From positions 18,352,001 through 18,416,000 of the forward strand of contig JAYKYS010000007.1 of assembly GCA_036924285.1 (NCBI GenBank): a stretch of 64,000 bases of DNA, read 5' to 3'. Positions 12,401 to 23,690 of this stretch are shown piece after piece. A program made the position numbers and the translations under genes. Origin of the DNA: Asterella californica (Eukaryota > Streptophyta > Marchantiopsida > Marchantiales > Aytoniaceae). Within the stretch, counting starts at the first letter, position 1; each line of letters opens with the position of its first letter. Below the pieces are notes generated by a model. That model did no database searches and was not told the DNA's origin. It worked only from the letters and a program-made list of their open reading frames with translations.

Positions 12401-13261
12401 TCTTTACATCGCAGGCCTCTACGATAGATTGCACTTATTCATTCAACTTCTCTACTGAAAAGTAAGCATCAATCGAAGAGACTCCACCGGTCCGAAGCTC
12501 TATGTAACACAATGACTGAGATTTATCCCCCAAACGCCGAACAGCTAACAAGAACACATTTTACGGCACAGTGGGGACATTTATCAGGAGGTACTAGCTA
12601 GGTGGTGTTTCCTAGCTACCAGTTATCCAGAGTTCAAATACGTTCAACAGAACATGCAATACATCAGGAAATCTTCACGAGTGAATGCATAATTTACATC
12701 GACGTCACACTGCCAACAGTGCAGCTCAGGAAACATTTACGAATGTAAAGCGGATCGTACGGCCCGTTCTTTCATGTCACGCGGGCTGGACAATCCGGAA
12801 TCAAATATATTGTACATTACCAATTTGGTGGTGTATATTTTCAGGTTGCAGCTTTCCCCTGTGTCCTTCCTGGGAATTCTTCAAATCTCAGAGCTGATTA
12901 CAGCATCATCAATGCATGTCCGACTTGTATGTCTGTGAAGCCAACAGTCCACCAAACTGGAACAATATGCGTCACTGCCACTAAGAAATACTGTGACTGG
13001 CTTCGTGATGGTTCTAATTGAGCATCTTTTTGACAGATATGCTTGTTCCCAGAGGATGAAAAAAATCATAGCTGCAAACCAGTTTCAATGAGCTAAAAAC
13101 ACCATTGGTAAACGGACAATATCTTATCATCTGGTTAGCTATCACCAGTGGAGAGAGTGGAGGGTCTCTGCAGATTGATAACTAGTCCGAGAGAAAAACA
13201 CTCCAAGCTGAATCAGCAACTTGAGAGTAGTTGGGGACCGAGCCTTGATATGTACAAATCA
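9401..13261. other. Intergenic DNA downstream of the carrier gene
   Basis: No further gene is supported. A short direct duplication around AACCATTATCCAG sits at 11608-11650. The stretch just left of 13262 should contain the 3' untranslated region of the minus-strand carrier gene, but I find no clear AATAAA signal there. A 129-codon minus-strand open frame at 11988-12377 has no recognisable motif. Confidence 0.35.
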
Positions 13262-16200
13262 TCACTCCTCTTGCTTGACAGACAGTCGCTCTGAAACAGG
13301 AACGTCACAATCAGTCAACCATCCACTGATTAGCACTCTTGCACAACTGAACAAAGGCACACTACACACACTGTAAAAGAGCAGTACAAGAGATTAGGAG
13401 ATTAAGAGAAGGCATCGTACTTAGAAACTCATAGCCAGTAATCATTGAAGTTCCCCATAATGACATGCTCACAAAACGAGGACCTAGTCCTTTATAGAAT
13501 CCTCTCCAACCATTCTCCTTGACCAGCTGCTTTATCGTCTGTGATATGGTAGGCGTCCCTTCAGTTTCACCCTTTAAAACCTGCAACATCAACAACTACT
13601 GAGAAAATCTCCCTTGCAGCAAGAGTTGAATGGATGTCTACTTCCTCAACTCTCAGCAGTGAAGTTCCTTCTTCGCACAAAATCACGCTAAGACAAGCCA
13701 GTACTTAATGCAATCTTATTCTAGTCGTTCCCCGATGTAGCTTGATGCTGTACACAAAGGCGCCTAGAACCGATCGTCCACAGATAGAGCCTCTCAAAAC
13801 TTTATGTTGACGATGTGTTGGTTTACCATCAGAAGATGATCTACGGCAAAGAGAATATGATTCGTTTGGGAGTCCGTGAAAGAGTATGTACTGGTACATG
13901 AGTATAGCAAAACGAATCAGACTATGCGCACACACTTAAGGTAACCCCCAAATCCCAGAAGGCCCAACGAAGTACGCAGTGAGTAGCAAAGGGGCGTGTG
14001 AGTGTGCGCTAACTTTAAACATCAAGTTAGAGAATGCCTATAACCAAGGGACGGACAAACGGAAACGTAGAGCATAGGGCACATTGCCGGAGATGGTACT
14101 CCCTGGTATGGAAGTGCAATACAGAAGACACGTGCATACAGATATGCGCATGCCGTTTCTAATCCAGAAAAGGAAAGAGGTCTAATAAAGCAGCAGGAGG
14201 AATGAGTATAGCTGAACGATGCATCCACAATGCTTTAGGCTCTTAAATTAACCCGCAGAATGGAACCAAGTGAAAAGACCACCAGAACTGGAGGGTAAGA
14301 AGGAGAAGTGCAAATCTGTTCATGAATCACTGTTAACAGAGGGCGCAAACCAACAAGCACAGGTAAGGATACCAGAAGTACAATAACGAACAATTTTCTG
14401 CATAAGGCAAACTCCCGTCTTTGTGTAGTGGTAGGTCAGAGAGCTTGGAACAAAAATTGCATATAAACGTAATTAAGTATGGGTCCGACGTAGCATTCCC
14501 TGAGACTGGTATAGAGGTATATAGTGGCACACGGGTAAAGCAGTTTTCGGTGAAACAGTGACTTCCCCCGCACACTTAAGGTAACCCCAAAATCGTTTTG
14601 AACCCGTGCAAGTACAAGGTGAATACAAGGAGTGGTGAACATGTATGCTAACTTGGTTTGAGAAGTTATCATAATATGTATAACCGAGGATGGTCCAAAG
14701 AGAAATGTGTAGGGAAAACACATTTCCAAGTTGATACACCCTGGTAAGCAGGTGCATGATAGATGAATGATAGATGTCCAATACAATACGCGATGCCTTA
14801 CGATCGGTGCAAGGGAGCAGCTAAAGTTGTAGAATAGAGCCGAAAACCAAAACCAGAGAGCAAGGGGGACGAGTTAAGAAGACGATAGCAGAAAAACAAT
14901 GCATGGATAGATAATCCAGCTGCAACCGGGAATAATCGAACTAGCAATTCGCAACACTCAAGTGGACAAAAGAAGAAGGTTATCTTCATACGTCGAGAAT
15001 GGCAGATATGCTCAAGGACCACTCTCTAGTATTGGGGTATAGTCCAGGCAAGTACACAGTGAGAATCAATTAGGGGCCGAATGTGCGCTAACAATGCCGA
15101 GCGGAGTTAGCGAATTGTTATATAACCAGAGGGTGTGCCGATGGAAATGTGTAGTGCGAGGCACATTTCCAGAATAGGTTCCCCCCGGTATGTCGTGAAA
15201 TTCAAGTAGACAATGACAAGAGAACGAATGCAGTATGCTTCAAAGGCAAATGCAAACGCCTTGCCGAATTGAAGACAAACTAGATCTGTCTACTGCAATG
15301 TGGAAAGAAGCGAAGGCAATGGAATTAAAACATAGATAGCGCTGAACCATAGAATCCATTGCAAGAAAGGAAGGTTATCCAAGCAGAACGAAGATGCCGA
15401 TAACGGATTTAGTGAGTGAATAGAGGAGAAGACAGACAGAGGTAGTAAAAGAGGAGCCTGTATTTGTCCGTCCATCATTGATGCACTTAGGTACTGAGTA
15501 GGTGTACACCCAAGAACCTAATTACCACAATGAGCATTCGGAGCATGCAGCAGAACACTCTCCCGTCGCATGCACCTCAACCTGCTCTCTGGGTGCTGAT
15601 TAGGTACTGAGTAGGTGTACACCCAAGAACCTAATTACCACAATAAGCATTCAGAGCATGCACCAGAACACTCTCCCGTTGCATGCACCTCAACCTCCTC
15701 TGTGACTTCATCAGCACCCAACAGAGAGGGTTAGGTTGTAGATGAGTTGGAAAAGTGGTCAATCAGATGAGAACTTAACCGACTCATCAGGGCCTTATCG
15801 GTCCAGGAGTTTCTGTTCAGTTCCGGGACATCTGAGGGCAAACTCCCAGTCTTTGTGCGGTGGTAGATCAGTGAGGTTGGCAGAGAGACTGCAAACAGCG
15901 ATGTAGTGTAGGAGAGAATGAAAGAGGAGCAAAAGAACTGAAAGTGCCATACTGGAAAGTAGCCTGTGTATGAGTCCCACTTAGAGGTCGAGGGATTCTC
16001 CGCAGCAGAGGTGGAGGAGGTAGTCCCTGTATCGTATGTACCCGGTTGTTTATATATCGATAATTAGGTCTGTATGGTTAGGGTTATGTGCGAAAAAGTA
16101 AGATTTAGGAGCCGCCATAGTTCCTGAACTTAAACTTGAACCTGCAAGTTAGACTTTAAAGAACTCTAACTAGAGAACCATAACGAGAGTAGAAGTTGGC

Positions 16201-19200
16201 TTAGAACAACGGTTTTCTACTCTGACTATTTAGAAAGACAGTAAGTCCAGTAAGTGGAGGTAAAGTACTTACGAAGGTCGTAGATCTAGGATGTAGATAT
16301 CTTGTCAGTGAACAAGCGAAATTCAGAACACAGGTTAGAATGGCCTATACTTCCTAGTCTGTCCTAGTCTAGAAAAGCGGGCTTTTCAAAAGAAGAGGGT
16401 TAGTGGCAATTCCCTCAACAAAAGTCTCTCGGACACAGCTGTAGGTGATGAGTAGGTGTACACTGAAATCCTAACTACCACAAGATACACTCAGAGAATG
16501 CAACAGAGCACTCTCCTGTCGTGTGCACCTCAACCAGCTCTCTGACTTCCTTAGCACCCAACAGGGAGGGTTAGGCTATAGATGAGTAGCGAAAGTGATC
16601 AAACGAGGTTGAGGACTTTTCCAACTCAGCAGGGCCTTGTCAGTTCTGTTCAGTTCCGGGAACATACGAGGGCAAACTCCCGTTCTTAGTGGTAGATCCG
16701 TGAGCTTGTGAAGAGAAATGCCAATGGATTAGTGAAAGCAAAACACAGTCGTCTATCAAAAATATAAGGCGATTAGGGAGGTAAAGGCAAAAGGAGATGA
16801 TGAGAGGCAAAACATAACGAAGGTAAAGCTCGAGCGAATGTAGCAGAAAAACAGAAAGAACCGCATAGACAGAGGCAGAACCTCAACTGCATCGTATATT
16901 GTAGGCCCTGAATGGTTCCTTACTGACATAGAAATTGCCTACGCAGCATCAGTTTGGAAACGAAAGGCCATTCACAAAATGGGAAATGGTTGTAAAACAT
17001 GGTTAGTACAGAGGTATATAGAAGTCAATACAGAAGCATATAGAAGTCATACATCGGAGATCAGTAAGTATAAAGGAGCGCAGAAAGGGATCAGAACCAG
17101 TGCGCTCATTAAGGTTAAAAGGGATCAGAACCAGTGCGCTTATTAAGGTTGAGTGTACCCTACGCGTAAATCCAAATCGGGCTTTCGTAATATGTCCCCA
17201 CCCATCCGACTAACTAATTCGGGTCCGGTGTGGAAGACATTTTAAGTCTAAGTCAGATGCTTCTGTAAATTCGTCTAGCAGGACAACCTTTAAAGTACCT
17301 TCGTGGAGCTAACCAAGTTCTAGTGCGAAGCATCACTATCCTGACTGGGTATTATCTATCCTGTAGAAGGCAAGCAAGAAAAGCGGAAGCTCCTAAGATA
17401 AAATCTTTTCCAATCACTGGTGTTAATGTTAATCCTCTTTAACTCGCTGTTAATGGTGCAAATTTAGCAAGCATGGAAATGTTAGATTCCATGTGGGTTT
17501 AAGCGTTCTAGTTGCATGTCAAGAAACGTTGGATGGTTTCTTTTATCGAAGACGGAGGTATGTAAACCAAGTTTATCCTGTGTTACTGCAATGTCCAGAT
17601 AACTGCAAGAGTAGCCGCTGGGGGTAATGTTAAGGTGACAAGACAATTTGGGGTAAATCCCTCCACCAATACGTAAAAGAGTATAATAGTGAACCATGTA
17701 CAGCAAACGAATAATACCTGAAGACGAGTTTTGATGGTGTCCATCGGTGTCGTAGTGATGGAGGAAACAAAACCAGCCGCAATGCCTCCACTTGCCTGCA
17801 CCAGCACCATTTTGGCCTGACTGGGAGGCTTTACATCATCCCTTGATCCATAGCCAAGCCCTCTGTAAAAACCAAAGCACGAACGGAAATCTTAGAATGG
17901 AAGGCACATTTACCCCGTGAAACGACAACGAGAACTGAAAGGCAGGCATTAAACTGAGCGGCTGACGTCAACAAGGTGATAACGTACAACAACTTCAATT
18001 AGTCCCGAGAACGGAAACATCAACTAGCCCCGTACTTCAGGACTGAAAAGAACCGAATAGTTGGTCAAGGTCAAATCACTCCACTTCAGAGGAAATTAAG
18101 CCCTTAAGGCTATTCACATGATTACAGCTCAATTTTCTTAGGGCTGACTCTCTCACTGTTGTGGTGAATCTGCATGGATATTAGCCATAATCAAGAGAAT
18201 ATTAACCTGAGTTCTAAGTCAGCATCATCAACTGTACAGAACAGGAAGGTCCAGACTTCACCTCCATATCAATCGTTGACTAGAGCCGTATGCCGCCCAC
18301 CAAACAGCGCTCGATGGAGAGTATGTAAGTACAGACATACCAAAGCCTCTATAGAGACCTCGTATACCATCAGCTTTCAAAATTTGGCGCACAGCATCCA
18401 TACTTCCCTTGTAGTGGGTTGTCCCAACAGTTCCTTGGACCATTAGTCTTTGACTAACCTGCACAAGAAATATGCCTTTAAGACGCCGGAGCAGTTCTCG
18501 TCTCTTACACAAAATTGTAGCAATAAAGAAGTTAACAGCGCCGTGACATAACGACGGTGAGTCGAAGGAAGGGACGTAAACCCTAGAGGGAGGTCCACAA
18601 TGCAGCTTTCCAAACTCCAAAACCAACAAACCAAAGAAAAAGTTATAATGTTTACTTGGCTAACAACCGCCAGTTTTTCTGTTCCCCTAGAATTACACTA
18701 GAACTTTCCAACGTCAAATATCAGCATCTGCTGGAAAACCCTAACTACAGTCCCTAAATCTTTTGACAAAACACGAGATTTAGGGCCCCCGTGCAGGTGG
18801 ATTCAAGCGATGGAAGAGGATCACAGTCCTCACAGAAGGCGGCATTTTACGTGCCCTTTTCCCAGGAGAAATGGCTCTAAGCCAGATCATGCATACTCAG
18901 CTGTTCAGAACAATGAAATTCGTGCTTACCACATCCAAAGGTACGAAGACTGTCTGAGATGCCATTGAAGATATTAGACCTGCTGCGCCATTAGCCACGG
19001 CCGCAGCAGTGGCTTCTGGGAGTTCCATCTTCTCTGCAATCTTCAACGTCGCAGCTTTGGTGGTTTCCAAACTGGTCATAAATACCATTCTGCTAGGGAT
19101 AGCCCCCGTAATCACTATTCCAAAACCCCTGTATAAACCCCTAATACCTTCTGTCGAGACGATGTGCCTGAAAATTGTTCCAGCGGTCTTGTGAACCGAG

Positions 19201-22200
19201 TCTGCCCTCACAACTTGCAGTCTCGTCTTTATAACAGATATGGGATAGAGTGCTCCTGATATCCCAGAAAATAAGCCAGCTCCTACCAAGTAAAACTTTG
19301 TCTTGTCCAATCTGCAGACAGGAACTTTCAGATTGCAATAAGAGAAGAGATGTACAAAAGTCTAGACACAGTATGACTATCCCAACTCTAACCTAGCCGG
19401 TTACCAAGTTGATATCTACAACTTGGCATGGCCTTGACTAGCAAGATAGGACAGTTTTGATGCAAGACCTACAAAAGTCTCTACTATTCAGAAGGCTTCC
19501 CGGTCGGCTCGCGGAGTATAGCTTAAATCCTGAATAAAATCACTTCTTAAGTGCAAAAAACGGTGTTCGTCAGCAAGTTAACACATGGATATCTTTATGT
19601 ACTCCTCCGTCCGATCAGCCACATACCTTTCTCGAGAGAATGCAACAGGCAACTCTCCTCCGGTCCATCATGAGTTCTTCTGGGAAGTGGATATGGTTTA
19701 GGTAGGTACAAGTAGGTACATGAGATGACAACTCACGTACCAACTTGTTCTACCTGCATACTTCCCGAAATGTACTATGGTTGTGTATATGACGGTTTAT
19801 GCGTATAGCAGCACAAATGCAAAAGCTATCCACATACACTCCAAGGTAACCCATGAAAACTGAACCCGGAGAAGTACATAGCCAGGAGAACGAGGGGGGA
19901 AAAATATACTAAGACTGTAACCTGAGTGCAGAGTGTTGGAAAAATGTAGTAAAACAACACATTTCCTAAAAATCAGGATTCTCAGGTATGGAATTAGAAG
20001 ATAGATTACCCGTACTGGATTGAGTGCAAGCTATTATGCCGTAGATGCTCAAATGCGTGCAGAAAACGAGTCTAGAAACCTCGCTAGAAACTAGCTAGCA
20101 AGTATTCAGAAGAACGGGAACGAGAAGAGAGTGCGTATCTGTTCATCAAACAATCAACAAGCATAGGTATTCGTCCAGAGAAAACGGTGGACCAATTTTC
20201 TGCTCAAAAGTCACTGCCGCAGCTGTAGGTAATGAGTAGGTTTACACTCCTAATATCTCCTAAACACCTAACTACCACATATTACACACCGAGCATGCTG
20301 GTATTTCACACTTCCCTAGCATGCACCTCAACCTTGTCTCTGAATTCATCAGCATCAACCCGAGAGGGTCAGCCTATAGATGAGAAGGAAAGGTGATCCA
20401 CTAGAATTGAAGACACTTCCAACTCAGCAGGGCCTCATCAGTCTAGGATATTCTATTCTGTTCCGGAGCGATTCTGGGTGAAATCCGTCTTTGTATAGTG
20501 GTGGATCGGTGAGCTTGGCAGGAAACTGCGTATATATAAACATATATGTGTAGGGACCCACGCAGCAATACTTAGAAGTAACGAAGGAAAACAGAAAAAA
20601 TGGAAGCCAGTAATATATTACAAGCAGCAGAAGGAAGCACGAAAGCAATAATGTGGGTAAAAAGCAGCAAAAAGTGGTAGAGAGGAACCTGCTTTGTGGA
20701 CGAAAACCAGTTACTATGTAAGATGAGTTGAGAAGAACAATATACAGCATGGTCATAGAGCAACTGCGCTAAAAAGAAACATACGGGAGCCCAGGAGAAG
20801 AAGTACAGTGACCTAAAAGCTAAATCGTATGTCCTGTTTAGTTCCGCTCTGACATATAATTGCCCTGTAAGGCGTCAGTTTTGAAACGTAGGGCCCTGGA
20901 AAACATACGGGGATAAAACATATAACAGAAGCTTCAGAAATGAATGGAGACTGATACAGAAGCAGATAGATCATCATGTGGTTGAGTATAACTCATTCCT
21001 CATTCGAGAGATAGCGGAGACGTTGCAAATTCAACGGAGTTATGACTTATGAGTAAATAAGCCGTAGGTGTCTTGTCACATTCTTCACGATTCCTTATAG
21101 TAGGGGCATGCCCGTCGTAATCGGACGTGGTTTTACTTACAAATATCAGTCCAAATAATTGCTCGTCCCCACTTTACCTTGGACCTTGGATATAAAGTTC
21201 ATCCTTTGCACAGAACTCATGGAGATGATCTGCCCGTGGGTATAGTATCTGAAGAGGTCAACTTAGAAAGCTTAGGAATTTAGCAAACTTGCGGTATGAA
21301 GTGCAACGACTCCTCAACAGTTGGTCCTTTTCAACAAAAGTTGGGATACATGAGCATACGTCCTATGTACAGGTGTAGAACAGGAGCAGCCTGTTTACGC
21401 AGAGGAACGGTGGAAAGAGAACAGGACTGCGCCTTCTTTGGCATCGATACTAGCTAGGCAATGAAGTGAAAGATTAAGGGGAATTTTTCGACTGGTCTCG
21501 CAAACTTTTTCAGTTCCGCATTTCTGCCGTACTCCATTGCCATTTCCTAGTAAGCTGACTTTCACTTCGGGGTCACCCTTAGTCGACATACGTGAACTGA
21601 ATATGAGGATTTTGGTTAGGTGGACTGATCCATCTCCTACAGTTCGGTATCGATGCACATCGATGACGCTTGCTTCTCACTCAATAACGTACACTTGCAC
21701 TCGTATCTATCTAGATTTCTGTGAGCATATTCCTAAGAAAAAATCTGATAGGTCAGGCTCTCTTCTCAAAGAAATGGAGGAAGAAAACTGAGAACCTTAA
21801 ATGCACACGAGATGTTGGATAAGTTCTCTCAAATGGGTGGAAACTAAGCTGACCCGCTAGGAGTGACGTGGTTAGTGATAAACGCAAGTGAATGTGGAAG
21901 GACGTTTCGTCAAACATTCAGAAAGCAAAAGTCTTTTGATACACAAGGACAAAGATGGTTCCCATTTGCTGATTGAAACTGGCAATTCTCGACGATCTGG
22001 TAATTTATCTGTCTGTATTTGCCTATGCGGGGTATACCTGGTTTGGGCTCGAAACTGAAGAAATTCAGGTACATTCTGAACCTAAATTAGTTGAATGTAT
22101 AATTGTCCATCCTCTCCAGCTAATACTTTTGTTTAAGTCTCGCTCTGAAACCATGAATTGTGTCCAGATCATTTTCAGAGGGAGCCACCTTCAGATTTAG

Positions 22201-22471
22201 GATAGGATGATCGTCGACAAACGGAATGGAAAAGTGCCAAGAAAAACAAATCCGATAGCCAATGCTGACGCCCGGACGCCCCATCTGACAGATAATCGAG
22301 CTCTGCATTCTGCGATCCGTGCGCTTCTGGCAGCAAAGCTGTCTCATCCAGCACGAGAGAAACTGAAAATTCGGCAGAACGAGCGGGACCAACACACAAA
22401 GCTCCTCACCTGTCCCAATTGATCTCGGCTTGCGGAAGCGCCATATCGGCAGTCCGGTGCGATGCGGCCAT
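13262..22471 (-). CDS. Mitochondrial substrate carrier, SLC25A44/At5g15640-like, six coding exons
   Basis: The gene model on the minus strand joins 22410-22471, 18930-19311, 18262-18458, 17718-17862, 13421-13580 and 13262-13290. Every intron is GT-AG, all phases agree, and the product is 324 residues; the Arabidopsis relative is close to that length. Members of this family sit in the inner mitochondrial membrane as three repeats of two helices. The three signature motifs are visible: YPISVIKTR (about 43-51), PLDVVSQR (145-152) and PMDTIKTR (253-260). Each is followed by the usual Gly-rich turn (GIRGLYRGFG twice, GWRGFYKGLG once). The N-terminal EINWDRLDKTKF is typical of this plant subfamily; human SLC25A44 is linked to branched-chain amino acid import, but the plant substrate is not known to me. 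An in-frame ATG at 22444 would give 315 residues. No defect is seen. Confidence 0.95.
13930..17100. repeat. Clustered repeat modules in intron 4
   Basis: Three modules recur. Module 1, with CACTTAAGGTAACC, TGTGCGCTAAC, TATAACC and ACATTTCC, is at about 13930-14120, 14570-14760 and 15035-15200. Module 2, starting near GAGTAGGTGTACAC and with GCATGCACCTCAACC, is at about 15482-15600, 15600-15735 and 16440-16585. Module 3, CAAACTCCCGTCTTTG followed by GTGGTAG-TC, is at about 14405, 15838 and 16673. The last block, 16440-17000, matches intron 1 over several hundred bases. The modules look like nested or partly tandem copies of a non-autonomous element whose class I cannot name. Confidence 0.7.
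17074..17146. repeat. Short tandem duplication in intron 4
   Basis: AGGGATCAGAACCAGTGCGC occurs twice, at about 17086 and 17120, with nearly identical flanks. It is a local duplication of about 34 bases. Confidence 0.7.
19312..22409 (-). other. Intron 1 of the carrier gene (3.1 kb)
   Basis: This intron separates a very short first coding exon from the rest. The donor is ACAG followed by GTGAGG, the acceptor CTGCAG before ATTGGACAAG, and it splits the Arg codon just before LDKTKF. It contains another copy of the repeat found in intron 4 (19835-21000). The remainder (21000-22400) shows no recognisable coding sequence. Confidence 0.85.
19835..21000. repeat. Copy of the intron-4 repeat family inside intron 1
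   Basis: Modules 1, 2 and 3 occur in the same order and strand as in intron 4: module 1 at about 19840-20000, module 2 at 20224-20365 (GTAGGTAATGAGTAGG) and module 3 at 20478-20545. A further shared block at 20845-20890 (CTGACATATAATTGCC, then GTCAGTTTTGAAACG) matches 16928-16965. The copies are diverged but unmistakable. Confidence 0.7.
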
Positions 22472-23030
22472 ATTCCAGCACTTACTCCCTGCTCTTCGTC
22501 GTCCACTCTTTCCTCCTCCTCCCCTGCACAGCCCTAATCCGTCGCCCGGTAGCGCACGCTCGACTTTGATGCACCTCAAGATCGTGACTCGAGATTCGAC
22601 ATCAACTCACTCCGCTACCCCTAAGCCCCTTACCTCTCCCACACGTTCTGGCTGCTACATAATTCGAGTAACAATTCGAATTCGAAATCTTCAACACGGA
22701 AGGCATCAAACCACCAGACCAGGCGCGTCTCGAGTACTCCCGGAAGCACGCACACACCTAACCACACTCGACGTAGTGCCTCAATTCCAAGACGGGGCAG
22801 GGAACGGCGAGACGAGCGAGTGAGTCGCAGCAAGCAAGAAAACGAACGAATTGGAGAAGAAAGCCAATCTTACACGTGGCGCGGTGTACACCCAAAGAAA
22901 GTAACGAATTTGGCTATAGGGCCCATGTGACGTGCTGTACGATCGCCATGAATCACTCTGTTCACCTTTTCGGACAACTGAAGAGCTTGGGAACGTGGAT
23001 CTCCGGAGAGTATCGGTATATATACACTGA
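22472..23030 (-). promoter_or_regulatory. 5' leader and probable promoter of the carrier gene
   Basis: Reading leftwards from 23025, a TATATATA-like box lies at 23017-23025 and a G-box core CACGTG at 22873-22878. A possible leader intron uses the donor GAGAG/GTAAGG at 22633 and the acceptor GTGCAG at 22524. If that intron is removed, the frame stays open without any ATG back to about 22872, which supports 22471 as the first ATG. The TATA assignment would imply a long leader, so the true start site may lie nearer the gene. Confidence 0.4.
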
Positions 23031-23439
23031 GATGTTGGAGAAGGCCCTAGTTTTATTCTGGCCGCGTTTCCCTTTTCCCTCCTCTTTTCCACGCCACCGA
23101 TCGTAGCGCCATCCCGTCGCCGTCGGCCTATCTTTCCCGGGCCACTTGACATAACCGAGTCCATACTATACACAGTGCGTGTAGTGGCTCATGCAGATGA
23201 TGGATCGAAGCTTTATCATGCTGATAGGCTACAGACGATCATCGACGGGAACGGAGTTGAGCTCGTCGCAGTTGCGTACTGACTGGACAGACAAGTAAAT
23301 ATCTCCAAGTGTACACCGGCTGTTAGAACCGAGAGACGAACAACGAACAGCAGTCTTTACAGACGGCGGGCTGGCGGCCAGGGCCAAGGGTGCTTGAGAA
23401 ACCGCCATAACTACGTAAGCCAAGCCTTTCCGGCTCTTG

Positions 23440-23690
23440 CTCCCTAATTGTCATATTCCGGAGAGTGTGGAATGGGCACCATTCGCTCTTGTCGGTTAAC
23501 CTTTACTGCTTTTGTTTGTAGCCGCCGCATTTCAGCGCAGGAAATATCCGCAGTTGCCATTTCCGTGCGCGGAATAAGCATCAGGCCGCACCACCCTTTA
23601 GGCCTCACCTTTGGTGTTTTTGTTTTTCTTTACTGGAGTTGGCTTGTTACCGCACCACCCTTTATCTTTTAGGCATGACCTCTAAATCAT
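23440..23690. repeat. Repeat shared with 39.48 kb
   Basis: The blocks CATTTCCG, CGGAATAAGCA and GCACCACCCTTTAG at 23559-23603 recur in the same order at 39481-39534. A partial further copy (CCGCACCACCCTTTA) is at 23649. No coding sequence is recognised, and the class is unknown. Confidence 0.55.

Larger units (their letters stand above)
13581..17717 (-). other. Intron 4 of the carrier gene (4.1 kb)
   Basis: The intron starts with GTATTA after CTTCAG and ends in TTGCAG before GTTTTAAAGG. It splits the gene directly after the third signature motif. Much of it (13930-17100) consists of the repeat family described separately. No open frame inside it shows a recognisable protein. Confidence 0.85.

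Noticed and set aside
15780..15800. CTGATGAG on the minus strand, like a hammerhead ribozyme core
   Set aside because: No GAAA half follows at a fitting distance, and the other repeat copies do not keep the word.
22120..22506. 128-codon minus-strand frame over the first carrier exon
   Set aside because: The carrier's own frame with its splice site explains this region; the long frame is a shadow running into intron 1.
22630..22872. Arg-rich in-frame extension upstream of the carrier ATG, resembling a targeting presequence
   Set aside because: It contains no ATG and needs a leader intron to stay in frame; family members do not need such a presequence.
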